Assembly (NCBI RefSeq): GCF_963422355.1
Contig: NC_085099.1
Coordinates: 2,619,342-2,683,341 of the forward strand
Direction of reading: 5' to 3'
DNA: 64,000 nucleotides
From: Corticium candelabrum
Taxonomy: Eukaryota; Porifera; Homoscleromorpha; Homosclerophorida; Plakinidae
The notes under the pieces were generated by a model. It saw nothing but the letters and a program-made list of their open reading frames with translations, ran no database searches and had not been told where the DNA came from. Shown here piece by piece: positions 1 through 18,976 of this stretch (positions are counted from its first letter, which is position 1; each line of letters opens with the position of its first letter). The position numbers and the translations under genes are program-made.

Positions 1-387
1 GACCCCAGTGCAAAAATTTCTTGACACAAACAATACACAGTCCAGTTTATTTGAACACACACCGACACCAGTCTTGTGTAGAATGTACTTGTTCTTCGCA
101 AAGCTTCAAGCAATCAAAGATTTCTTGCCGATGGAAACTTACTCTTAAATCGATTTTATTTCTCTCCAAATTCTGATTCCATTTGCACCAAATCCAACCT
201 ACAAGATTTCTGCAGCAAGCGCTACACAGGAAGTTTGTCGATTTCAATTGAAAAAAGCACGAAGAGCAAGATTCGAATTCATTCAGCACATCTGGGACCT
301 CGCAACAAAGATTGCACGTGACGTGTCCACACATACTCAGACCTATCTTACACTACAGTATCTTGCCCGTCTGTAGGACGGGGCATG
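1..387 (-). repeat. Left arm of an inverted duplication with a Cys-rich reading frame
   Basis: Read on the minus strand, this segment aligns end to end with 941-1330 on the plus strand at roughly 80% identity by eye, with a spacer of about 550 bp. The minus strand holds a 95-codon frame starting near 334. Its Cys/His pattern (CGHVTCNLCC, then CSSC, then CSACC) looks like a zinc-binding module of the RING/B-box sort. I cannot name the family. The homology reaches base 1, so the arm may continue outside the window. It could be an exon of an unseen gene or part of a foldback transposon. Confidence 0.5.
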
Positions 388-775
388 AATCTAGTAGTTA
401 TATAATAATATAATATAGTAAAGTTGATACTGCATGGCAGACAAGCATGTAACAATGCAAAAATACAACATTAATGACAATTCTTAATCTATTAAAGGGG
501 CAGTCTCATGGAAGAACAACATAGAAGCTTTAAAACTAGGAATGACGTTACTGTTAGTTACACGTCCAAATTTGCCTCCATTATTGAACTAAAAATGATT
601 CCTTTTCATGGACCTTGACTTCACTGGTTACAAAGACTTAAGTCAACAATAAGGAGTGTCTACCACATAGAGCAATTTGAAGCGTTTACTGGTAAGTGGT
701 AATTATGTAACCTGTCCACCTCAGCGAGAGATCAAGTTTGTAGGCAGAAGGAGCAGCATTGACTGAAGTGAACGG

Positions 776-945
776 CTTGTGTTTATGCTAAACCAAATTT
801 ACATTTTTATATAATTTTTTTAGTAATTTATTAATTATATATATATTTTATATATTTTAGTAAATGTGACTTGTATTTAATTAAGTCAAACCAAATGTAT
901 AATTTTTATATAATTTTTAGTAATTTATTAATTATACATGGCCCG
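776..945 (+). repeat. AT-rich repeat of about 80 bp, two copies in tandem
   Basis: Two successive copies share the pattern GTGACTTGTGTTTAAGTTAA, then ACCAAATTTACAATTTTTAT, then TAGTAATTTATTAATTATA. Further copies lie at 1533-1695 and 3048-3125. No coding potential is seen. Confidence 0.55.
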
Positions 946-1330
946 TCCTTCGTACAGGCAAGATACTGTAGTGTAAAGATAGGTCTGTGGACACGTCACG
1001 TGCAATCTTTGTTGCGAGGTCCCAGATGTGCTGAATGAATTCGAACCTTGCTCTTCGCGCTTGTTTCAATAGAAATCGACACACTGCCTGTGTAGCGCTT
1101 GCTGCAGAAACGTGTAGGTTGGATTCGGTGCAAATGCAATCAGAATTTGGAGAGAAACGAAAGCGCTAGAAGAGCAAGTTTCGTCGGCAAGAGATATTCG
1201 ATTGCTCGAAGCTTTGCAAAGGACGACGATGCATACAGTCTACATAGGACTGGTGTGGGCATGTGTTCAAATGAGCTGGAATGTGTAGCGTTTGCGTCAT
1301 CGAGAAATTTTAAGTGGGGGTCAACCCCTT
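941..1330 (+). repeat. Right arm of the inverted duplication (decayed copy)
   Basis: This is the inverted partner of bases 1-387. The same peptide start (CGHVTCNLCCEVPDVLNEFE) can be read from about 972, but an in-frame stop lies near 1070. The later stretch (VGW..CK.NQNLERN) survives in another part of the frame from 1099. The left arm keeps the frame open and this arm does not, so this is the more decayed copy. It lies just before a (CA)n tract. Confidence 0.5.
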
Positions 1331-1438
1331 GAGAGGGGACCCGGTGCATATTTTTTTACGCAAAGCTTCCCTTGTGTGTGCCGAGTGTGCATGCCAATTT
1401 CGGTTGTGAACGGACGAAAGATGTGACCACCAAATGTG

Positions 1439-1440
<2 letters not shown>

Positions 1441-1498
<58 letters not shown>
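1441..1498 (+). repeat. (CA)n microsatellite
   Basis: An uninterrupted CA dinucleotide run of about 58 bp. Confidence 0.95.
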
Positions 1499-1503
<5 letters not shown>

Positions 1504-1532
1504 ACAGTTTGCGCTTTATATATTAGATATAT

Positions 1533-1695
1533 AAGTAAATGTGACTTGTGTTTAAGTTAAATCAAATTTACAATTTTTGTATAATTTTAGTAATTTATTA
1601 ATTATATATTATATATTTTAGTAAATGTGACTTGTGCTTAAGTTAAACCAAATTTACAATTTTTATATTTTTAGTAATTTATTAATTACCGTATT
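1533..1695 (+). repeat. AT-rich repeat of about 80 bp, two further copies
   Basis: Two tandem copies of the repeat seen at 776-945. Each begins GTAAATGTGACTTGTG and ends TTTATTAATTA. A diverged single copy follows at 3048-3125. The stretch 1700-3040 between them holds only short unsupported frames. Confidence 0.55.
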
Positions 1696-3047
1696 TATGC
1701 CTTTATAGCGCGAGGTTTAGCAGATTGCTCTTATACCCCAGGGCATAAGGGCATGCCTTTTAGGTGAGGGAATGACTCAACATTGCAGCCAATGTATGCA
1801 TGGTTCCATGTCAATGCATTCAAACATACACTTCCCACTAACTCAAATCTACTAAGTCACAACTTCTACTCACTAAAGCGCATGAATAGCTTTTCACATG
1901 CTACAGATTTCCACTCTACATCTAATCACTGTTTCTCCTTCATTCTCGTCTTTACCTCTGTCTTTCCCATCTATGATGCCTGTGCAATTGCCTTCTTCTG
2001 GTTCTGTCAGTTCGAAAACTCCTCTCTTTTCTTCACCCTTTCTGGGGTTCACTGTGAGCTTGTGACGCTCTTGCTCTGTTACCACCGTACTCGTCGTACC
2101 TCTATATGACGACATGCTTCCTGCTCACTACATTCTGGCAGTTCTTTTCGTATCAGAATCGGCTGACGGTGGCTGTTCTTCGAATTCCAATATTAGACAC
2201 TCTAGGGCTCGAAAAACCTAAGAAATGTTGGTTGCCAAAGCAGTTCTTATTATGCCACGCCCCTCAGTCAAACAGTCTTGTAGCTACTTACTTTTTGTTA
2301 CACTCATCCTAGTTCAATAGTATGATGCGGCAATGTAAGTAACCACATGCAGGCACAGAAGGCGCTTCATTCTCTAGATTAATATTTAGGTTCAAGGGTT
2401 TGGACGTCCTGGAGTTTATAAACTGACCAACTGACCAACAGTTTGTTAGTAATTACCACTAAGGCCATGGTCTCTTTGTGCAGACGTCATGCACACGTGC
2501 CATATTTCCGTTATCTCATACTTTATATAATTAATTAATTACCTAAGTGTTTTCCAGGTGCAGGTAAGCGACATTCCTTGTGCAGGTGCTTGAGCACATT
2601 AGGATCACGGAACACACGGGCGGACAGTTTATACGTTCATGTAGACAGAAAAGTTGAGGGTTTTGTGTACCCAGATTACGCCGTACTAGTTTTCAAGCTC
2701 CTACTAAGCCTAAACTTGGAAATTCGGAAAGTCGATCTTCATCACGGTTTACCATTCCTACGGCATGGCAACTTCCTAGGCTTGACTAGTCACCATTCCT
2801 GTGACAGAGATCGCCATTTGGCGACTTGGCGACCAGTTTTTCAAACCCTGCACTCCAACTCTTGCAGACGCTGCCATGTTGTAAGTTGCAGATTGCACAA
2901 GCGCTAACTTGCTGATGGTCTGGATAATCGAGACTACCTTGCCTATAAGGACATGCCTTTATGGTTGCAGGATTCCTTGGTCTCACTTTCTGCTAAGTCT
3001 TGCTTATAAGGCATGCCTTCTAAGCGGGGTAATACCGTATATATATT

Positions 3048-3125
3048 TTAATGTGACTTGTGTTTAAACCAAATTTAAATTTTAATATATTTGTATAATA
3101 ATTTATATAAATTAGATTAATTACC
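3048..3125 (+). repeat. Diverged copy of the AT-rich repeat
   Basis: It shares ATGTGACTTGTGTTTAAACC and the AATTTATATAAATTAGATTAA tail region (positions 3101-3121) with the copies near 0.8 and 1.6 kb. It lies just upstream of the first visible SLC44 exon. Confidence 0.4.
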
Positions 3126-3268
3126 TTAACTGTCTTGTAAGCTTTCACTATTTATTGGTGTAGAAAGCGAATAGCTTAGATATTTTTGCTTCTCTGTCTG
3201 TTTTCTTGTGTTGAGTGGTCATGTTTGCTTAATGTTTATGTACAAATTTTGTTGTGTTTTGTTGCTAG

Positions 3269-11168
<7,900 letters not shown>

Positions 11169-11345
11169 CACTCAGATAAAATATGTTGACTCTATGTATA
11201 ATTGCTGTGGACTTGGTAACTGCTAATCTTGAACGTTTTGCCCTTAAGCCACTGCATGCGTGTTTCAATGTATTTGTAAGGAGGAACAGCCACCACACTA
11301 TGGTATGTGTATGTAGCAGTGCACACTGTGATCTGCCTGTTGGTT

Positions 11346-13127
11346 TTAGTCTGATGTTACTTCATATACAGTAATCTCACTATCTGGTTCGAATTTGAGT
11401 GGAATGAATCCGTCGCTACCTGCGGTCAGGACCACGTCCGGCATGCCCTCTACGACCATAGCGATCCGTTCCATGCAAAACGACGTTTGCAATGCACTCA
11501 ATTTCAGTTGTTTTCCACACAGAAGAAACGCCGTGCGTCGGGTGCTTTCACGTCCTGCGGTGACATAAACTACAGGCATTTGTGCAACCGAAGGTAACAC
11601 ACTTGGGTCTCTCGTCTCACGGTTCCAAGCAGACTGATGTAACAAACGATGCTTGATCAGACGAATATCCTTAAGAACAGCAACTAATAGTTGCCTTTCT
11701 GACCAGCCATCGAAGTCACAAACGCCATCCAAAACATTCGGTTCATCCTCAATCTCTTGAATGGACGCACGAGTTGCAACTTCATTCTCATACAACAAAT
11801 GACCATCTGGCATCTTTAAGTCAGTCAACTCACAATGCGACTCATCCTCAACACCAGCTGACTCTCTAGCTGCTACTGTAGCATCCTCCTTGTATTGGGA
11901 TTCAACGTTTATCCGTCTAATAAACAACTCATACTCTGTCACGACGGACGTTGTCAGGAATGCACAATTTGGGTATTCTTTTAGTTTCCCGACTAACACG
12001 AGGGTACCGACCGTCGAATTCCAGCAGAGACCTTTCGGTCGATCTGTTAGTCCCATTTCTACTTTGCTGACCAATTCAAGTTGACAGCCAAGAGACGAGC
12101 GCCTCAAGACAAAAATGTAGAGTGTACGAAACGTAGTGCTGCCAACTACGAGACGCTCGGTCTGTTGATTAAAACAAATAAGATCTGGTGTCATAATCCC
12201 GGGCAAGTGGCTGCTACATAGAGATGTGGCACTACTGTGAGACAACCTTATGGCATACACAAGAGCAGCATTGTGCGAGGGCTGTCTCCTTCGGAAATGG
12301 AACAATGACGACTGTTCGCCTTGTAAACGAAGGCCACTAAGTTCAGTCCCACGTTGGGGTGTCTCATCGTCACGCTTTTCGAAACACGGTTCTTCAAACA
12401 TGTTCTCGGCTTCGGCAGCATTCGACAAGTCCAGCTGTAGATCAGTAGCTACCATAATAAGGTCGGCAGAATGGGAGACTACTAGAGCCCGGATTTGACC
12501 TTTTAACGTCAAAACGTGACTGATCGCTTGGCTAGTTCCATCTGCTTCTTTAGTAAAGACTGGCAAATTGAGTTTATAAATAGAGCGTTTTGAGGTGACG
12601 ATTATTCCACCATCTGGCATCCAGCATGTAACCCCTACTGCTAGGTCACGTGACTTCCACTGATAGACAGGAATGCAATTGATTGATGAAACTTCATAAA
12701 AATCCAAGCCGGCATTCGATTGGAATGATACGATGGGCTTTTTGTAGTGCCACAAGCATCTTGTGGCTCCAGTCTCGTTTCTCTCTTCCATAATTTTGTT
12801 GAATTTCTTGCAATCGTCTGTCAGACGCCACAATGCCACGTTTTTTTCGCTTAGAACGGCCATTAGATGGCCGCAGCTGCTCCAGGAGACGTCAATCACT
12901 CTGTTTAGCTCTCCACACGCTCTAGATTTCACGTCGAGTGTTCCCGGATGTTTCAAACAAACGTTCGACATCCAGAGAACGCGACCGTCGTACCACAGAA
13001 CATTTCCAACAATAGACACAGCCTGTTCTAAGTAGTTTACTCCTGTCGTCTTCAGCGAACAAGCACCGAGAAGACATGCATCCATATTAACATCCGGGAA
13101 CGTGAAATCACATCTGTGAAGGGTCAA
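11346..13127 (-). CDS. WDCP: WDCP (WD repeat and coiled-coil containing protein) homologue
   Basis: A single uninterrupted frame of 593 codons. The first half (about residues 30-350) is WD40-like, for example VIDVSWSSCGHLMAVLSEKNVALWRL. The middle LPGIMTPDLICFN and DRPKGLCW segments match the WDCP signature. The C-terminus (VVYVTAGRES...AFLLCGKQLKLSALQTSF, then GSDGFIPLKF) matches the conserved end of the vertebrate protein. A helical segment near residues 480-515 corresponds to the coiled coil. Human WDCP is about 720 residues and its extra length includes a proline-rich linker reported to bind the HCK SH3 domain; that linker is not seen here. The gene has no introns although its neighbours are intron-rich. 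The ATG at 13127 is the first in the frame. The cellular role of the family is poorly known. Confidence 0.88.
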   Translation of the reverse strand: MTLHRCDFTFPDVNMDACLLGACSLKTTGVNYLEQAVSIVGNVLWYDGRVLWMSNVCLKHPGTLDVKSRACGELNRVIDVSWSSCGHLMAVLSEKNVALWRLTDDCKKFNKIMEERNETGATRCLWHYKKPIVSFQSNAGLDFYEVSSINCIPVYQWKSRDLAVGVTCWMPDGGIIVTSKRSIYKLNLPVFTKEADGTSQAISHVLTLKGQIRALVVSHSADLIMVATDLQLDLSNAAEAENMFEEPCFEKRDDETPQRGTELSGLRLQGEQSSLFHFRRRQPSHNAALVYAIRLSHSSATSLCSSHLPGIMTPDLICFNQQTERLVVGSTTFRTLYIFVLRRSSLGCQLELVSKVEMGLTDRPKGLCWNSTVGTLVLVGKLKEYPNCAFLTTSVVTEYELFIRRINVESQYKEDATVAARESAGVEDESHCELTDLKMPDGHLLYENEVATRASIQEIEDEPNVLDGVCDFDGWSERQLLVAVLKDIRLIKHRLLHQSAWNRETRDPSVLPSVAQMPVVYVTAGRESTRRTAFLLCGKQLKLSALQTSFCMERIAMVVEGMPDVVLTAGSDGFIPLKFEPDSEITVYEVTSD

Positions 13128-15024
13128 GGGACATCACTTGTCAACCAACCATGTCAGGCTTGCGTGTATGTACACCACAATCAGTTACACGTTTGTGGAT
13201 GTCGTAGATTGTGTCTCTGTGTTCAGTATGCTGTCAGTCGTCTTGGACAAAGGTCGTTTGCGGTGCTGCCATCTCTGATAGCAAGGCAGTTGTCAACCCT
13301 AGATGAAATCACGTTGTCCCACCAAACACAAACAGAGGAAAACAGAGGATTCTGTTTCGGTAAGACCGTATTTTCGATATAACTGTTCGCGTTGAGTACT
13401 AGGGTGCATTTCTTTTACCTAATCCAGCTGATCCAAACTAGATGGCTAGAGATGTGCGAGGGTGGGGAGTAGGCGTTTTCTGTAGTGCCCGTATTTATAT
13501 ATGCCGCCATTTTAGGGGGCAAGCTTCCGTCCTCGTCAGGTATCTCTCTCTTTGCGACGGCGGCTTGTACAACATTTCAAGACGTTCGACTGTGTGTTAG
13601 ATAGTACGGCGGTAGTATACTAATTTTGCGAAAGATTTAAAGCAAATTTTATCAGTGAATTCGCGAGTTTGATGTGATTTCTTAGTCTGATGGTCAAGTG
13701 CAGTATGGCTAATTCTTAGAATAGAGGTTATGGAACAGAAGTCTAAAACCTCTCCGTCAATCGAAAAAGCGATATGAGGAGAAAGTTAATTGTAACTGTG
13801 GGCCTAAAAACAGGTAGAACGGAGGCTCAACTGTGGACGAAGGAGCCAGAAGTCATTCCCAACATGAAGTGGAGTGACATGATGTTGTATATGATTGTAT
13901 GCTGTTAGGTGTACTAGACCTCTTGAGACGAACAAATCTCTCTCTACTGGAAGTGCTCGTAGCAACATAACCCATCCTTGCAGATGGTACCCAGTCAGGG
14001 TTAGTTGAGTCATACACAAAGAATGGCTTTCCTAGAATTGTTCAGAGTGGCATTGATTACTCTTTTATTATAGAACATACTAGAAATGACAGCTCTAACA
14101 GACAGAAAGTGCTCAGAGCAAACACGCGAATGCTGTGATGGCTTCCAGTCCTTTCTGTCTAGGCTGGAGATCCATGCTGCCCGTCATCTGTTGCTTAGAT
14201 GACGCGTTTGAGGTCCGTGACTGGTTAGTATAGCCGGTATAGAATAAAAATGTATGTTGCTACCCTGACTTCTACGATTGTGGCAGCCGAAAACACAGCA
14301 ACTATAAACCATGCTAATATGCTTGCCCGTAAGATGGTGACTTCCGAGATATCACATGATTGTGACCTCAAATGCACTATCATCCAGCTCATCCAGCCAA
14401 TAAGTGGATTAGACGGATTAGCTAGTCCATCTAATCTGGATTAGGTAAAGAAATGCATTCCTAGTCTGGAGGTGAATGTGTGAGGAGCCAAAAACATTTA
14501 AGTAGTTGTATGGTATCTGTAGGTGCCTCGCATTCGTGAGTAACACGTTGGAATACCTATTTGTTGAAACCCTGTCATGGAAGTAAACATGCAAACTTCC
14601 TAGTAGTTTAGATTACGTATATAGGCCTGGTATAGGTAGTTGTCATTTTGCAATCGTGATCAAGACAATTGAAATGTACAGTCTAGGTATGCACTCAGTT
14701 TCGTTGTAACGACAGTGCTATGGTATTTACTGACATAGAAATTGATATCGGCAAACATTGACTATCAACAGTGTTAGATGCAGCACAGTGTAGTAAAGGA
14801 TTGATCATACTGTAGTATGAGACGTGTGAATAGTTGACTGTGGGTGGCATTCAACTCTTGAAGGTGTTTCTTGGTTGTCACGTACACACAATCCCTAGCT
14901 ACAATACAAAAGGATGGGGTGACAGAAGTTCATGAAGCGTTTTCGTCGCTGTTTGCTCACTTAAACGAATCGTTCATAGACTTATTTGTAGTCGGACACG
15001 GAAACGATTTTAAGGTAGGTCCTA
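13128..15024. other. Intergenic stretch without a recognised gene
   Basis: It holds only short frames with no recognisable product. The first 400 bp upstream of the WDCP start probably include its promoter. A YY1-like site is at 13503-13513. Nothing else is recognised. Confidence 0.5.
13503..13513 (-). promoter_or_regulatory. YY1-like site upstream of WDCP
   Basis: The minus strand reads AAAATGGCGGC, an exact match to the YY1 core (AANATGGCGGC), about 380 bp before the WDCP ATG and in the same orientation as the gene. YY1 sites near the transcription start of housekeeping genes are well known. Whether the transcription start lies here is inference. Confidence 0.35.
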
Positions 15025-15076
15025 TCATGAAACGTGGTCATGGGGAGGAGAAATTTGAGATTTATGCACGTGCGCG

Positions 15077-15079
<3 letters not shown>

Positions 15080-15130
<51 letters not shown>
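15080..15130 (+). repeat. (CA)n microsatellite
   Basis: A CA run of about 50 bp at the 3' end of the minus-strand retroelement that follows. Confidence 0.95.
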
Positions 15131-15131
<1 letters not shown>

Positions 15132-16624
15132 TACTGTCATTATTGTCTAACAACAATCTACTGAGAATCATGCATGCATCATACAACCGCAACTTGACTG
15201 ACAATTGCTGCAACAAATTATTTAAAGACTGACTACAAGGAATAGTATTAACAGAAACAGTTTTAGATGCTATAGTCTTCAATGTATCCAAGCTGACATC
15301 CGACCATGACCCAAATGATTCAACTGCAAGTGGAAAGAAGAGAGCACCAGATGAAAACACTTGGGTGTCATACTTCATACACTTTGAAATTTCTCCTTCT
15401 AAAGCTGCAAAACCAGCGTTGCTTGCTGAATGCGACACAAATCTTTGCTGGAACGAATTACACACGGTTGCATCAAAATAAGCTGGGCGGCCAAACAAAA
15501 TGTTTGGATGATAGACATTGCCAGGTCGACTATAGTTCTCTGAAGAAGATCTTTGTTCGCGTCGAGTTCCTTTATCATGTACTAGCGAAGCTTGAAAAAT
15601 GACATCTCTTAATTAATGCATCATGATGTCTAGAACGTAAAGAAATCTTCCGGCAACCAAGAAGATGATCACCAAACTTATCCAATACTTGGCCACAGAT
15701 GCAACGGACAGCATTTGGAGGTGAAAAAAATAATGGAAGACCGAACCAAAGGTGAACAGCAATCCTGAACTCATGACGGCTCATAGCAAGCCCAACATTG
15801 GGGTTGGGAATTGCTGTAAGCCATGCTCCGGCATGAGGCTCAGAAATAGTGTTCAACCTGGCTTTGTCTTTAATGGAACATGACTCCTTCAATAGATCAA
15901 AATCCCTTTTGTCCACTTGGCTCTGAAGAGAATGCGGAGAAGCAACATTTATGTCTGTCTATCTGAACATTTTCATAAGTAGTAAAGAACGTTTCTTTAG
16001 CCTGCGATTCACCATTCACTTTGAGAGATGAAATTTCGTCAATTGAGGAAACGCCTAGGAAACGACATACCAACTTTCGAGTGGAATTACAACTCCCAAT
16101 AAAAGCCAAGCACGAGACTTTATTAGCTAATCGTAAACCAAGACGACCATATTTTATTGGCAAGGATGCTTGCTTCCAAGCAACATCTGACAAAGAAGAA
16201 TGAGACAGGAGTTCAAAGATACAACAAAGGTGTTGATCAAAAGATGACAATTGACGAAGCGCTTTCTCTGGTGGCACAGTTCGAAGGAGATGATTAATTT
16301 TGGGAAGAGATAAGCAACTTTGAAGGAGTTGAAATCAATTTGAGGATCATCGATATCCATGAGATGGCTTTGTGCATTGATCACTTTTGAAATGCGTTTT
16401 TGGAAAGCTGATTCCAAAAATTCCTTGTTTCCATAAATGGGAGATCCCAGTAATTCTATTCCTTCTTCTTGTTCTGCCACACGTTGAACTTCAGGTAGAA
16501 ACTCTGGAAGAGTTTGATCTCCAGTGGGGCAGAAACTTCACATTTTTTTAAGTTCAAGCAAAGACCATATTTTGAACCCTTGGATAGCAGAGAATGCAAC
16601 AGAGAGACAACTGAACTTCTTTCA

Positions 16625-16626
<2 letters not shown>
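15131..16626 (-). mobile_element. Decayed non-LTR retroelement (RT C-terminal half), copy 1
   Basis: Several minus-strand frames line up in order as one broken protein. From 16620 comes an RT thumb-like part (GLCLNLKKCE). It is followed by GIELLGSPIYG (about 16460), LLRTVPPEKALRQL and QASLPIKYGRLGLRLAN (16277-15897). Next are ARLNTISEPHAGAWLTAIP and a Cys/His knuckle CICGQVLDKFGDHLLGC (15916-15575). Last is a tail with FDATVCNSF, KYDTQVF and FPLAVESFGSW (15498-15130). The same blocks occur in copy 2 at 26.9-28.5 kb. At least three frame breaks make it inactive. Its 5' part is cut at the (AT)n tract. The catalytic core of the reverse transcriptase is absent. Confidence 0.72.
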
Positions 16627-16671
<45 letters not shown>

Positions 16672-16675
16672 TATA
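16627..16675 (+). repeat. (AT)n tract, left flank of the hAT element
   Basis: About 49 bp of AT repeats. With 18920-18975 it appears to be one microsatellite split by insertion of the element between them. Confidence 0.85.
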
Positions 16676-17204
16676 CAGGGCATAATTTATCCGGTATTGC
16701 ATTGCAGTTTGCGAATCAATTTTTGTATGTTGCCAAACAAAGTCAGCTACATGTTGCACAAATTGCAATGCAAATGCTATGCGGAATCAGAATGTGGCAT
16801 CCAAGTACAGTAGGAGTATAACTAAAAACCTCATAATGGTGCACCCTTGCATAGCAAAGTGGTGAGAAGATACTATATATAATATACTATTATATCTTTA
16901 TTCAATTATGAACCATCTGTACTTGAGTGGTTATGCTGTGCAATACATGAAACTAAAGCACATTAGCAGAACACCTGCTGAAACTATCTTCTCACTAGCA
17001 GAAGGATTGCAACAAAAACAGAAACTTGAAACAAGATAGCTATTAAGACTTTCATTGTAACCATATAGCAAGGTAAAAAAGGAACAAATGTAAGTAACGG
17101 TGTAGTCAATGTACTTGCACGTTTATATCGTAGCTAATGTAGAAGGTCACTACCAGCTAAAATAACAAACAATCATGCAATGTGTAGTTGCATGGGACCT
17201 TTCC

Positions 17205-17370
17205 AATGTAAAGGTCAACACAAACAGCACTGTTACAGAAACACGAGAAGTACAAACAGCACAGCTTTTCCAACCTAAAGGTCATCACAACAGAAGTACA
17301 AACAGCACAGCATTTGCGAACTTCCAATATAAAGGTCAAAACAAACAGAAGTACAAACAGCACAACTACT
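17205..17370 (+). repeat. Imperfect tandem repeat inside the hAT element
   Basis: The unit AGAAGTACAAACAGCACA recurs three to four times with AAAGGTCA between copies, at a spacing of about 50-60 bp. Subterminal repeats of this sort can be transposase binding sites in hAT elements; that role is inference. Confidence 0.5.
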
Positions 17371-17485
17371 GTATAAAAACGTCAACGCCGACTAAATCTA
17401 AAGTTTAGTTTTGCACAGACATGGAAGTTAGTAGCAGCAGTATGTCTCAACAAGAACTTTTGGATTTCTTAATGTATCTTAATGT

Positions 17486-18585
17486 ATGAAAGAGCCCAAA
17501 GCGCCTTCGAGAACTCAAAGCGATGGGAATGTTTTGGAAGAGTCTGTCAGAAAACCAGAGAAGGCTCACGGGACCAGATGGCTGCAGTATAAATCTAGAG
17601 CATTAAGCAGTCTAATCATGGCCTCTCCTGTGATTTGTGCCCACCTTGAGTCGATGGCTGTAGAATCTTCAGTAAAGCCGGCAGACAAAGCCCGATTCAG
17701 GAGTTACTTGAAAAAGTTGACAAGCTTTAAGTTTGTGTTGCATATGCTGTTTTTCAACGCTCTGCTGAACCCTCTAGCTACATTGTCATGTCATCTGCAA
17801 GGTCATTCCGCTGACTTGCCTTTCGTCATTGCTAACTTGCCTTTCGTCATTGCTAACTTAGACTCGGTTCATCTTGTCCTTGAAAATTTGAAGGCTGACA
17901 ACCCTGAAGTGCCATTGGAGCTGTCTCAGTCTATTGCAGTCGCAGAGAAAGATGACCAGCTGCATTTTAAACATAAAGCTGTCAGGCGTACAGCCAAACG
18001 TGCTTAGTGCATTTATGATGTCGAGATCACTTTTCACCGAAGCTATTGGGAAATGCATTCACAATCGTTTTGATGATTTACAACAGGGATTTTTTAAAGC
18101 AGGTTGTCTCCTTGACACTAATCTGTGGCCGACTGACCGGGATGATCTTGCAGCCTTTGGTGTAGCTGATGTGTCTTGCTGTAGAGCACTTCCGTCGTCT
18201 TCTATTAAAGAACAACGTATTGCCGGATGGGGTAATGACAGACTGGACCTTCTTCAAGATGTACTGGATCGATAAATTGCGACACCATCAAAAAATACTG
18301 TATAGTCACTGCTTCTGTCCCAGCACAAAGAGAAATTTTCAAACTTTGTGCAATTGGTGTGCATATTGCTGGTGTTTCCAGACAGCAATGCCATAGTGGA
18401 GCGTGGTTTTAGTGCTATGAGGAGGATAAAAGTGACTGGCGGTCAAGTCTTAGTGAAGATACCTTAGATCACTTGATGAGGATTAGCGTTGATGGTCTGA
18501 CATTGGCACAGTTTGACCCTACACTTGCAGTCCAACGGTTCTTCAGCACTCCAGGAGGCCACACATTCAGCCATATGATTTAAAA
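17486..18585 (+). pseudogene. hAT transposase remnant (ZNF862-like)
   Basis: A 173-codon frame (17486-18007) contains GTRWLQYKSRALSSL, ICAHLESMAVE, KLTSFKFVLHMLFF and HLQGHSADLPF, which match hAT transposases of the ZNF862-like kind. The next parts lie in other frames: FDDLQQGFFKAGCLLD (18040-18150) and the hAT dimerisation end ERGFSAMRRIKSDW...LSEDTLDHLMRISVDG (18385-18590). A 21-bp tandem duplication at 17815-17856 repeats LPFVIAN. Frameshifts and stops make it non-functional. Confidence 0.72.
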
Positions 18586-18914
18586 AACCAAAAGTTAATG
18601 AATATCATATTTTGCTTCTAAAATTTGCATGGGCAGGGTGCCACTTGCTACTATTCAAGTAACTTCATTTCCACTTAGCTAAAGGGAATTGTGTTACAAT
18701 AACAAATTTAGTAGTATCATCACTATTCACAGTTTGGCACTGACTATGAACTTGCGCCTGTCGACTTAGAAAAGCATGAACTGTCTGGGTATTTAATTAA
18801 TTAATTAATTGCTTTGTTTTGCAAAAATATGGTTGCTACGCAATTTTGCATTACTGCTATTTAATTTGCAATTTGTGTAGCAATACCGCTATGCAAAAAA
18901 AATAGTAAATTATG

Positions 18915-18919
<5 letters not shown>

Positions 18920-18975
<56 letters not shown>
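18920..18975 (+). repeat. (TA)n tract, right flank of the hAT element
   Basis: About 55 bp of TA repeats directly following the right end of the transposon. Confidence 0.85.

Positions 18976-18976
<1 letters not shown>

Larger units (their letters stand above)
16676..18919 (+). mobile_element. hAT-type DNA transposon relic with terminal inverted repeats
   Basis: The left end CAGGGCATAATTTA (16676) matches the right end CAGAGCATAATTTA (reverse complement, ending at 18919). Similarity continues inward through GGTATTGC and CACAAATTGCAA. CAG...CTG ends are usual for hAT elements. The interior codes for a broken hAT transposase. Both flanks are (AT)n, so an 8-bp AT target duplication is possible but cannot be fixed. 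The length is 2.24 kb. The BED zinc-finger end of the transposase is not visible, which suggests internal deletion. Confidence 0.7.

Noticed and set aside
1783-2109. 108-codon frame on the plus strand
   Set aside because: The peptide has no recognisable motif, no splice-consistent context and lies among repeats.
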